A stretch of DNA of 34,188 bases from Gammaproteobacteria bacterium (GTDB lineage Bacteria; Pseudomonadota; Gammaproteobacteria; SZUA-229). Shown here piece after piece: positions 1-6,949 of the stretch (positions are counted from its first letter, which is position 1; every line of letters starts with the position of its first letter). Below the pieces are notes generated by a model that saw nothing but the letters and a program-made list of their open reading frames with translations, ran no database searches and was not told where the DNA came from. Made by a program: the position numbers and the translations under genes. Where the stretch lies: positions 1-34,188 of the forward strand of contig JAUVDT010000012.1 of the NCBI GenBank assembly GCA_030595185.1, read 5' to 3'.

Positions 1-54
1 AATACACGCAAAAAAGTCAAAGACATTAGGTTAATTTATATAAAGCAAGAAACT

Positions 55-138
55 GTCATTCCGGTAGTGTTTTAACCGGAATTCAGTGACTTAAAAGCAA
101 AAGCCTCTGGATTCCCGCTAAAAGCACGCGGGAATGAC
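55..138. repeat. Nested palindrome with GTCATTCC / GGAATGAC ends
   Basis: GTCATTCC at 55-62 pairs with GGAATGAC at 131-138. A strong inner hairpin has arms ATTCCCGC at 111-118 and GCGGGAAT at 128-135. A second small hairpin (CCGG...CCGG) lies at 61-79. The core resembles the widespread proteobacterial ATTCCC-N-GGGAAT extragenic repeats (dRS3-like), although the 13-base spacer is longer than the Neisseria form. Confidence 0.55.
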
Positions 139-209
139 GAAGCTTTTTATTCAGTCGATTAAATTTACTCTCACTGAAAGTAACTATTCTTAATAAAAGG
201 TTTTGACCT

Positions 210-239
210 TATTTGCGTGTATTCGCGTGTATTTGCGGT
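210..239. repeat. Three 10-bp tandem units
   Basis: Three consecutive 10-base units, TATTTGCGTG, TATTCGCGTG and TATTTGCGGT, form the outer right arm of the element at 1-240. There are too few units, without spacers, for a CRISPR array. Confidence 0.5.
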
Positions 240-356
240 AAAAACAATATCTTTTAAAAGTCCGCTCTGTACTATTAGAAGCCATCTGTTAGGTTATTTA
301 TGAACTCATATTTTAAGTTGTGAGATTAAGTCTGAGCCAGTACACAATCAAATTAA

Positions 357-387
357 ATCAGCCACGTAACTAACTTACATGGCTGAT
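357..387 (-). terminator. Hairpin terminator after deaD
   Basis: A 13-base stem (357-369 with 375-387, one G-U type mismatch) has a 5-base loop. It lies just past the deaD stop on the minus strand and is followed on that strand by an AT-rich TTTAATTT tract. It fits a Rho-independent terminator with a modest U tract. Confidence 0.55.
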
Positions 388-394
388 ATTTAAC

Positions 395-2329
395 TTAATC
401 TTCTTTCTTTGAGCCGGGGCGTGGTGCTGGTCGGTTGGTTCTTACTTTCTTTTTAACTTTTTTGACCTTTTTCTTAAGCTTTAACTTATCTTTGGTTTTT
501 TCTTTGGTTTTTTCTTTTTCATTACTGCGCTCAACAGTTCTTTCTTTGCGGCTGCTGTCGCGTTGACGTCTAGCTGGTGCGCCTTCTTTATCGTCTCTCT
601 TAACCTGACCTTCAGGTGAGATGTTCATTGGTCTACCGGCAACGCGTGCTTTTCTTAAGGTAGTAATAACATCTCTTGATAAGTCATTTGGCAAATCAAC
701 AGTTGTGAAGTTTTCATCGATGTTAATACGACCGATGTACTTACTGTCGATGTTACCTTCATTAGCGATAGCGCCCACGATATTGCCAGGCTTCACATCG
801 TGGTTATAGCCGACTTCAAGGCGGTAACGCATCATGCCTGCATCTGGTGGAGAGTTATCTCGTGGAGTACGCTCTCTCGGTGAACGATCTCTTGAAGAGC
901 GGTCTCTTGGTGAGCGATCACGGTCTCGGCTATTGCGAGAATCGCGTCTGTTTCCACGTGAGCTATCGGCATTATCCCAAGCATCTCTGGCTTTTGATTT
1001 AACCGGTTTGTTTGATAATAGGAAGGGTGTTTCACCTTGCATTAAGAGAGCGAGTACAGCGGCAATTTCGATTGCCGGTACGTTATGTTCGTCTTGGTAT
1101 TGTTCGACCATTTGACGGAACATGCCGATTTCTTCAGATGCCAGTGTATCGGTTATCTTTTGTTTGAACTTAACAATACGCTGGTCATTAATCATCTCAG
1201 TTGATGGTAATTCCATGCGTTCGATCTTTTGGTTAGTCATGCGTTCAATCGCACTTAACATGCGTTTTTCACGAGGTGCTACAAATAAAATTGCATCACC
1301 TTCACGACCAGCACGGCCTGTACGACCAATACGGTGAACATAAGATTCCGTATCGTGTGGCACATCGTAGTTCACAACGTGACTGATACGCGGCACATCA
1401 AGACCACGTGCAGCAACGTCGGTTGCTACGATGATATCCAACTTACCATTTTTAAGGCTTTGAATAGTGCGTTCACGCTGGTTTTGCTGGATATCACCAC
1501 TTAAAGGTGCCGTCGCATAACCACGTGCTTCGAGTTTGTCAGCCAGCTCGGTAGTCGCTGTTTTTGTGCGCACGAAAATAATCATGGCATCAAACTCTTC
1601 GGCTTCAAGAATACGGGTCAGGGCATCTAATTTATGTACGCCACTAACCGGCCAGAAACGTTGACGGATTGTAGATGCCGTCTGGGTTTTCATTTTAATG
1701 GTGACTTGTTCTGGATTATTCAGGTATTTAGTCGCGATTCGACGAATCTGTGATGGCATGGTCGCCGAGAACAATGCAATCTGACGGTCATCTGGTGTTT
1801 GATCAAGTATCCACTCAACATCGTCAATGAAGCCCATACGTAGCATTTCATCAGCTTCATCAAGTACTAATGCTTTTAAATTAGATAAGCGTAACTTGCC
1901 ACGACGTATATGGTCCATAACGCGGCCAGGTGTACCTACAACCACATGGACACCACGATCTAATGCGCGAACCTGTGCGCGAGAATCAGCACCACCATAA
2001 ACAGGCAATACATGGAAACCTTTCATATGTTTCGCATAGGTTTGGAAAGCTTCTGCTACCTGAATCGCAAGTTCGCGAGTAGGCGCTAGTACTAAGACTT
2101 GTGGGTCTTTTTCTTTTAGATCTAAATTAGATATGAGGGGTAGGGCGAAAGCCGCTGTTTTACCAGTACCTGTTTGAGCTTGGCCCAGTACATCCCTACC
2201 TTCTAAAAGTAGAGGAATAGTTTCAGCTTGAATAGGAGATGGCTTTTCATATCCGACATCGTTTAATGCTTTTAAAATATGTTCGTTAAGATTTAACTGA
2301 TCGAACGCGGGGACCGTTTCAGTAGTCAT
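395..2329 (-). CDS. deaD: DEAD-box ATP-dependent RNA helicase DeaD/CsdA
   Basis: ATP-dependent RNA helicase that remodels structured RNA, classically in ribosome assembly and at low temperature. From the chosen ATG the protein is 644 residues. Visible are the Q-motif region (PSPIQ near 30), Walker A AQTGTGKT (51-58), DEAD (157-160), SAT (188-190) and the HRIGRTGR motif of the second RecA domain. A DbpA-type RNA-binding domain starts near 496, and a Lys/Arg-rich tail fills about the last 70 residues. A GTG lies four codons upstream, but AGGTGA sits about 8 bases before the ATG at 2329, so that start is preferred. The linker at about 454-494 is unusually rich in Arg-Asp-Arg-Ser repeats. The gene stands alone, with a terminator behind it. 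Confidence 0.95.
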   Translation of the reverse strand: MTTETVPAFDQLNLNEHILKALNDVGYEKPSPIQAETIPLLLEGRDVLGQAQTGTGKTAAFALPLISNLDLKEKDPQVLVLAPTRELAIQVAEAFQTYAKHMKGFHVLPVYGGADSRAQVRALDRGVHVVVGTPGRVMDHIRRGKLRLSNLKALVLDEADEMLRMGFIDDVEWILDQTPDDRQIALFSATMPSQIRRIATKYLNNPEQVTIKMKTQTASTIRQRFWPVSGVHKLDALTRILEAEEFDAMIIFVRTKTATTELADKLEARGYATAPLSGDIQQNQRERTIQSLKNGKLDIIVATDVAARGLDVPRISHVVNYDVPHDTESYVHRIGRTGRAGREGDAILFVAPREKRMLSAIERMTNQKIERMELPSTEMINDQRIVKFKQKITDTLASEEIGMFRQMVEQYQDEHNVPAIEIAAVLALLMQGETPFLLSNKPVKSKARDAWDNADSSRGNRRDSRNSRDRDRSPRDRSSRDRSPRERTPRDNSPPDAGMMRYRLEVGYNHDVKPGNIVGAIANEGNIDSKYIGRINIDENFTTVDLPNDLSRDVITTLRKARVAGRPMNISPEGQVKRDDKEGAPARRQRDSSRKERTVERSNEKEKTKEKTKDKLKLKKKVKKVKKKVRTNRPAPRPGSKKED

Positions 2330-2540
2330 GGTAGTGTTCACCTAAATTGTGGAGAGTGCGAAAGGAAGCCGCCTGCTCCCAATTTGAGCCCTTGGCAATG
2401 AAACTCGAGTCATAGCTTGAAGGGGCGCGTATTCTAACCGTTTATTAGAGAAATTGCATGTTATATTTATAGACTATTTGTAGGGGTAAGTAATGGGGAT
2501 GATTTTTAAGGGGCATTTTATTGTTGTAGATGCGAAGTTA

Positions 2541-2570
2541 TCACTCCCTTTGCTGATAAAAAGGGAGTGA
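2541..2570 (-). terminator. Hairpin after the DsrC-family gene
   Basis: TCACTCCCTTT (2541-2551) and AAAGGGAGTGA (2560-2570) form a perfect 11-base stem directly after the stop at 2577. No T tract follows on the minus strand, so it may stabilise the mRNA end or act as a weak terminator. Confidence 0.45.
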
Positions 2571-2576
2571 GCAGGG

Positions 2577-2936
2577 TTAGTGTGCAGATCCAAATGATGG
2601 GTCATTGCAATTAGGTGGCAAAGGGATACCGGCTAATTTACAGCCCTGAGATACTGGACCTTTGGGAAAAAGCTCATATAAATGGCGTTTTCCTTCCCAT
2701 TTACCAAATTCAAACTCCATAACATTCAATAAAGTTCGCGCATTGTAGCCTTGACCATTTTTATCGTAATACTTCCTTAAGTAGTTGAGAACATCGATAT
2801 GTTCATCGGTAAGTTTAATATTTTCTTCAGCAGCGAGTGCATGCGCTTGATCTTTCGACCAATCATCAAGTTCGACTAAGAATCCATTAGGAGGGGTGGT
2901 GCTGGCTTCAACATGAGTCTGTTTTAAGGTTTCCAT
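2577..2936 (-). CDS. DsrC/TusE-family sulfur carrier with C-terminal tail
   Basis: Small sulfur-carrier protein of the DsrC/TusE/DsvC family, cytoplasmic, expected to carry persulfide on a cysteine of a flexible C-terminal arm. From ATG 2936 it has 119 residues. GGAG lies 6 bases before this ATG, while the ATG at 2942 would abut it. The family core is visible (LTDEHIDVLNYLRKYY, HLYELFPKGP). Both redox cysteines of true DsrC are present with canonical C-x10-C spacing (C99, C110). In DsrC and TusE the second cysteine is penultimate, but here nine residues (NDPSFGSAH) follow it. No dsrAB or tusBCD is nearby, so its partner is unknown. A hairpin follows the gene and a palindrome lies upstream. 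Family assignment is firm; the exact role is not. Confidence 0.85.
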   Translation of the reverse strand: METLKQTHVEASTTPPNGFLVELDDWSKDQAHALAAEENIKLTDEHIDVLNYLRKYYDKNGQGYNARTLLNVMEFEFGKWEGKRHLYELFPKGPVSQGCKLAGIPLPPNCNDPSFGSAH

Positions 2937-2972
2937 AATCATCTCCAGAATAAGAGTTGGATAGGTGACTTA

Positions 2973-3020
2973 AGTATAGATGATGAAGAACTGAGTAAAA
3001 GTGCTATTTGACTAAATAGC
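2973..3020 (-). promoter_or_regulatory. Candidate promoter and palindromic operator upstream of DsrC-family gene
   Basis: The minus strand reads TATACT at 2978-2973, a good -10. Upstream, GCTATTT (3003-3009) and AAATAGC (3014-3020) form a perfect 7-base inverted repeat around GACT. Read on the plus strand it includes TTTGACTAAAT, matching one half of a type-1 IscR operator; the other half does not match. No convincing -35 is seen. An operator is plausible, but the regulator is uncertain. Confidence 0.3.
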
Positions 3021-3139
3021 TATTAAAGTTTTTTATAAAAGCAGTATAAGAGTAGTGATATAAATTTAACTTATGAATATTAGTTAGAAGATATCTAAAC
3101 AGTTATTTATTATATTTGGCAAGTGTTCCATATGAGGAA

Positions 3140-4420
3140 TTAAAGATTAAGCTTAAAATCTTTTTTCCAATGACTTCGTAATCTTGAAATTGTTGCAATA
3201 CCAAAAGCAGTAGCACCAATGGCCAAACCAATCCAAATACCGGTGCCATTAAAATTAAAGTAGAACGCTAAAACTAAACCGGCACTGAATCCAATTAACC
3301 AGTATGAACCAATCGATAACATCATGGGGATTTTTGTGTCTTTCATGCCTCGTAAGATACCTGCTGAAACTGTTGCTAATGCATCAAAAGGTTGAATGAT
3401 GCCAAGAATTAATAAAAAGCCAGCGGCTGTTAATAAAACTGTTTTTGTATTGTTATCCGATGAAAGAAATAGTGAGGCGATTTCAACGCTATAAAACCAG
3501 ATAGATATTGTAAACACAAAACCAATAACTAATGACATTTTTATAATTGTCATGATGGCTAATTTTAAGTTTTGAATATTACCCTGGGCAATTAAAAACC
3601 CGCAACGTATAGCGGCTGCTTGTGAAAGACCTAATGGGAAGGCGTAAAAAAGTCCGCCCAGGCGCAAAGCAATGGTATGTGCGGCAAGCACTTCTGCACC
3701 GAAAACACCCATTATAATTGTCGATGTTAAAAAGACCCCCATTTCACCAATGTTAGAAATACCAATGGGTATGCCCGTTTTAAAAATGTCTTTTAGTTGG
3801 GTTAGGTTATTAAATTCCATTTTATGAAATAGGGCGTATTGTTTGAGTGTTTTATTGGTGAGGCAATAAATCAACAAACATAAAAACATAAAAATGGCCG
3901 TTAGTGTCGTGGCAATACCGGCACCAGCAAGTTTTAATTCAGGGAAACCGAAATTACCAAATAATAATAAATAGTTACCAAAAGCATTAAGTGGTAAACC
4001 GGCAAGTGTTACAAGAAAAATAATACGCGTTTTATCATGTGCGGCAATAAAGTACTGAAGAGTTGTCATTAACAGCATTGGAAAAAATGCCAGGTAGAGA
4101 GTATGCGCATAAGGAATAGCGGCATTAATGATTGTTTCTTCAACACCAATTAATGATAAAAAGAAGGTGGTATTGTAAATAATAAAACTGGCGGGAATAG
4201 CGCAGATGAAAGAGATAAGAAAACCTTGCTGCACAATAGATCGAACAGAATCAGTTTGTTCTTTACCTCTGGCGTGAGCAATTAAAACAGAGGTTGCACT
4301 AATGATGCCTGCTGCAATGTAAAAAAACAGTGAGTGGAAGTCACTAGTAGCAGCACTGGCTGCTAATTCAGTTGTACCTAACCAGCCAATCATTATCACA
4401 TCGGTAAATGCCATACCCAT
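3140..4420 (-). CDS. MATE-family multidrug/Na+ efflux transporter (true N-terminus lies upstream)
   Basis: Integral membrane antiporter of the MATE/DinF/NorM family with repeated hydrophobic segments typical of 12 membrane helices, exporting cationic compounds by Na+ or H+ exchange. From the first ATG there are 426 residues. The MATE N-terminal signature nevertheless continues upstream in frame: codons at 4421-4477 read EFHKLLSIAGPLILSSIIT, matching the first helix of the family. The frame stays open to 4525 and is closed by TAA at 4526-4528. No in-frame ATG, GTG or TTG exists between that stop and 4420. The gene therefore uses a rare start (an ATC at 4501-4499 is one candidate), has a start-codon mutation, or carries a sequence error. 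It lies downstream of minE on the same strand. Confidence 0.85.
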   Translation of the reverse strand: MGMAFTDVIMIGWLGTTELAASAATSDFHSLFFYIAAGIISATSVLIAHARGKEQTDSVRSIVQQGFLISFICAIPASFIIYNTTFFLSLIGVEETIINAAIPYAHTLYLAFFPMLLMTTLQYFIAAHDKTRIIFLVTLAGLPLNAFGNYLLLFGNFGFPELKLAGAGIATTLTAIFMFLCLLIYCLTNKTLKQYALFHKMEFNNLTQLKDIFKTGIPIGISNIGEMGVFLTSTIIMGVFGAEVLAAHTIALRLGGLFYAFPLGLSQAAAIRCGFLIAQGNIQNLKLAIMTIIKMSLVIGFVFTISIWFYSVEIASLFLSSDNNTKTVLLTAAGFLLILGIIQPFDALATVSAGILRGMKDTKIPMMLSIGSYWLIGFSAGLVLAFYFNFNGTGIWIGLAIGATAFGIATISRLRSHWKKDFKLNL

Positions 4421-4555
4421 AGTGATAATTGAAGACAGTATTAAAGGGCCTGCAATGGATAGCAGTTTGTGAAATTCTGAAAAAGAGAATGAGTGTTTGA
4501 TACTGGAGTCTTCAAGAGGTGATCGTTATTGGTCGCCTCGGTAAGGGTTTGGTCG

Positions 4556-4804
4556 TTAACCAGGTAAAGTTACATTGAGTTCAAATACAGAACAATTATC
4601 TGTATTTTCAAGAGTCACATGAACCTGCTCATCATCAATCGCAACGTATTTTTTTATAACATCAATGATTTCTTGTTGCATAGCTGGCAGGTAATCGGGT
4701 TGATTACGTTTGCCACGCTCGTGTGCCACAATAATTTGTAGGCGCTCTTTAGCAACAGATGCAGAATTGGTTTTATTTGCTCGAAAATAGTCAATAAAGC
4801 TCAC
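4556..4804 (-). CDS. minE: Cell division topological specificity factor MinE
   Basis: MinE is the ring-forming partner of MinD. It stimulates MinD ATPase and drives the pole-to-pole oscillation that keeps Z rings at midcell. At 82 residues it has the usual length. It begins [11 protein letters not shown] (membrane-targeting helix), followed by the contact region [12 protein letters not shown] and a C-terminal dimerisation domain. The start is GTG, one base after the minD stop, with GGAG inside the minD end as ribosome-binding site, so translation is probably coupled. Confidence 0.95.
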   Translation of the reverse strand: MSFIDYFRANKTNSASVAKERLQIIVAHERGKRNQPDYLPAMQQEIIDVIKKYVAIDDEQVHVTLENTDNCSVFELNVTLPG

Positions 4805-4805
4805 G

Positions 4806-5615
4806 TTACGCTCCTATCAGCCTTTTCAAAATACCTTTTTTAGGCGCGGTTAAGAATCTGAATTCAACAGTTTCACCAAGCAAACGATCAACAGCATCAC
4901 TGTAAGCTTTACCGGCATCGGCATCTTGATTATGAATAACAGGTTCACCCTGGTTAGAGGCTTTTAAAACCGCTTCGGATTCGGGAATAACACCCATTAA
5001 AGGGATAGCCAAAATTTCTTCGACATCAGTTACACTCAGCATTTCACCTTCTTCTACACGTGCAGGGTTGTAGCGAGTTAGTAATAAGTGCTCTTTTACA
5101 GGTTCACTACCTTGTTCCGCGCGTTTTGATTTGCTCTGTAAAATACCTAAAATGCGGTCAGAGTCACGTACGGATGATACTTCGGGGTTAGTAACAACAA
5201 TTGCTTCATCGGCAAAATAAAGCGCCATTTGAGCACCTTTTTCGATACCAGCAGGTGAGTCGCAGATAATGAAGTCGAAGGTTTCAGATAATTCATTTAA
5301 AACTTTTTCTACGCCTTCTAGCGTTAAAGCATCTTTATCTCTTGTTTGCGAAGCAGGTAATACAAAAAGATTTTCAACTCGCTTATCTTTAATTAGTGTT
5401 TGAGTTAAGTTGGCTTCGTTGTTTAAAACATTGACGAAGTCATAAACGACACGTCGTTCACAGCCCATAATAAGGTCAAGGTTTCTAAGGCCTACATCAA
5501 AATCGATAATAACTGTTTTATTGCCTTTAAGAGCGAGCCCTGTACCAATTGCAGCACTGGTTGTTGTTTTACCGACGCCGCCTTTACCAGAGGTTACAAC
5601 AATAATCTTAGCCAA
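4806..5615 (-). CDS. minD: Septum site-determining ATPase MinD
   Basis: Membrane-cycling ParA/MinD ATPase that recruits MinC and is displaced by MinE. At 269 residues it shows the deviant Walker [10 protein letters not shown] (10-18) with the signature lysine K11, the switch region [15 protein letters not shown], and a C-terminal amphipathic membrane-targeting helix ([11 protein letters not shown]). The start codon is TTG, supported by AGGA about 8 bases upstream. It is the middle gene of minC-minD-minE, 48 bases after minC. Confidence 0.97.
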   Translation of the reverse strand: MAKIIVVTSGKGGVGKTTTSAAIGTGLALKGNKTVIIDFDVGLRNLDLIMGCERRVVYDFVNVLNNEANLTQTLIKDKRVENLFVLPASQTRDKDALTLEGVEKVLNELSETFDFIICDSPAGIEKGAQMALYFADEAIVVTNPEVSSVRDSDRILGILQSKSKRAEQGSEPVKEHLLLTRYNPARVEEGEMLSVTDVEEILAIPLMGVIPESEAVLKASNQGEPVIHNQDADAGKAYSDAVDRLLGETVEFRFLTAPKKGILKRLIGA

Positions 5616-5663
5616 GTTTATAGTCCTGTTTCTTTGTGTGGATTAATTATGATGGAGTATTCA

Positions 5664-6317
5664 TTAAAGCGTGCTGACATGCAAGGCTTCGTTACTAAGA
5701 TAGAACTGCGCAGGTTGTTTCCATGTCTGCGTTTCAAGCGCATCACTGACTAAAAAATGTCCATTAATTGAGACCAATTCTGCTTCATTGTTGGTGCAAA
5801 AGATGCGAGCTTCATTATTGCCTTTTACACCGGCCAGAGCACGGCCTCGAAGTGAGCCGTAGATATGGATATTGCCATCGGCGAGTACTTCTGCACCGCC
5901 ACTAACAGAACCCAGAATAATAAGATCTGATCCTTCCGCATAAATTTGTTGGCCAGATCGAACGGGTTTGTTGATGATTTTTGCTTGAGTGCCTGAAGAA
6001 TGAGGCAGTGATCTTTGAGTCGGTTTTTTCTCAGTTTTACTACTGCCGGGTTTAATAACAGCTAAATTCGTGTTTTTAATGGCATTGAGATCTAAATGTT
6101 CATGGTGATGAAAAGCAGTGGGTTGAAGCCCGTGCTCACGGCAGGTTGATAGTATGTCTAAATAATCAATCTCTATCTTTTGCAGGTCTAGTTTTGAAAA
6201 ATCAATGATTACAGGGGATTGTTGAAAGAATTCAGGTGAAGCGTCTACTTTTTGTTTAAGTTGATGTTTAAACATATCAGAATCAAAGTCGCTAAATTCT
6301 AAAATAAAGGTCGTCAT
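5664..6317 (-). CDS. minC: Septum site-determining protein MinC
   Basis: Inhibitor of FtsZ polymerisation, positioned by MinD. The 217-residue product has an N-terminal FtsZ-inhibiting domain (from MTTFILEFSDFD) and the conserved C-terminal beta-helix that binds MinD, with GSVSGGAEVLADGNIHIYG and LRGRALAGVKGN. The open frame extends 35 codons upstream, but those residues are unlike MinC. The ATG at 6317 has AAGGAAG about 5 bases before it, so this start is chosen. A 5-base stem (6322-6326 with 6335-6339) would cover part of that ribosome-binding site. Confidence 0.93.
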   Translation of the reverse strand: MTTFILEFSDFDSDMFKHQLKQKVDASPEFFQQSPVIIDFSKLDLQKIEIDYLDILSTCREHGLQPTAFHHHEHLDLNAIKNTNLAVIKPGSSKTEKKPTQRSLPHSSGTQAKIINKPVRSGQQIYAEGSDLIILGSVSGGAEVLADGNIHIYGSLRGRALAGVKGNNEARIFCTNNEAELVSINGHFLVSDALETQTWKQPAQFYLSNEALHVSTL

Positions 6318-6543
6318 TACACTTCCTTTTAAACGGAAGCAGTCATTAGTCATACGGTCATCTTCTTTATTTTCATAAAAGCACAGCCAGTATACTGACA
6401 TTCCGGGTAATACGCTAAACACTTACCCATGTTGAGGAAAATAGAATGGTTACTCTGTCAGATTTTTTTAATTAAGCTGTCATTTTGTTGGCAGGGTTTG
6501 TAGAATGCACAGTATTAATAGTCTGAATGGAAGTAAGAGATAG

Positions 6544-6945
6544 ATGGCTGAGATATTTTCAGAAGAATGGATGGCAAAATACAAATCATTATGGAACGAT
6601 GATAAAGAACATACCCAACAGTTATCAGACTCTGAGTTTAGCTCTAATGTCGGCTTTGGTATGGTCGGTGATGATACGCCACGTATTGTTATTGAAATTC
6701 ATAACGGTCTCATTACAAATCTTTCTGAATATACAGACCAGCATTTAAACTGGGATGTACGTGGGAAACCTGATTTTTGGCAAGCAGTGAGCAAGAAAAG
6801 TCCAAATATTATGAAACTTGGTCTGGCGTATACATCGCGTGATCTTAAGTTTATGAAAGGTGATTATGTAAAAATGATTAAAGAGCCTCGTTTATCGAAT
6901 GCCTTTATCAAGTGCTTTTATTTTATGAGCGCTGTTTATAAGTAG
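6544..6945 (+). CDS. Small SCP2-like protein (putative)
   Basis: A 133-residue soluble protein with no signal peptide or membrane segment. It starts MAEIFSEEW and later shows PDFWQAVSKK, KLGLAYTSRDLKFMKGDYVKMIK and a short hydrophobic C-terminus. The pattern of a mid-region tryptophan, then a hydrophobic strand and a lysine-rich KGDY segment near the end recalls SCP2 sterol-carrier-like domains, which bind lipids or acyl-CoA. This is recognition by pattern only. AAGAGA precedes the ATG. It ends four bases before the convergent tgpA stop with no terminator between, and is divergent from minC. Its function is unknown. Confidence 0.65.
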   Translation: MAEIFSEEWMAKYKSLWNDDKEHTQQLSDSEFSSNVGFGMVGDDTPRIVIEIHNGLITNLSEYTDQHLNWDVRGKPDFWQAVSKKSPNIMKLGLAYTSRDLKFMKGDYVKMIKEPRLSNAFIKCFYFMSAVYK

Positions 6946-6949
6946 CTTT

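Larger units (their letters stand above)
1..240. repeat. Inverted-repeat element with nested palindromes, cut by window edge
   Basis: The first ~21 bases (starting AATACACGCA) are nearly the reverse complement of 201-223 (ending TGCGTGTATT). The right arm continues outward to 240, so the left arm probably continues outside the window. Inside lies a second palindrome at 55-138. The right arm includes three 10-base units at 210-239. No open reading frame of note is present. It looks like a non-coding mobile or extragenic palindromic element. Only one copy is visible here, so its mobility is inferred. Confidence 0.55.

Noticed and set aside
210-239. Possible CRISPR-like tandem repeat (also 15448-15473)
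   Set aside because: Units are 9-10 bases with no spacers and only three copies, inside larger inverted repeats.
834-1115. Plus-strand open frame opposite deaD encoding a Ser/Arg/Leu-rich peptide
   Set aside because: It is the antisense of the repetitive RS-rich linker; the length comes from the repeat composition and there is no family signature.
2577-2936. Evidence for dissimilatory sulfur oxidation from the DsrC-type protein
   Set aside because: DsrC-family proteins are found in many non-oxidisers, and no dsrAB, dsrEFH, sox or hdr-like gene is in the window.
4512-4514. TTG (minus strand) as start of the MATE gene
   Set aside because: It is out of frame with the conserved N-terminal sequence and runs into a stop, so a frameshift would be needed.
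6527-6748. Overlapping plus-strand open frame of 73 codons
   Set aside because: It shares the region of the SCP2-like gene in another frame, has no recognisable features, and the frame at 6544 has the better start and longer product.
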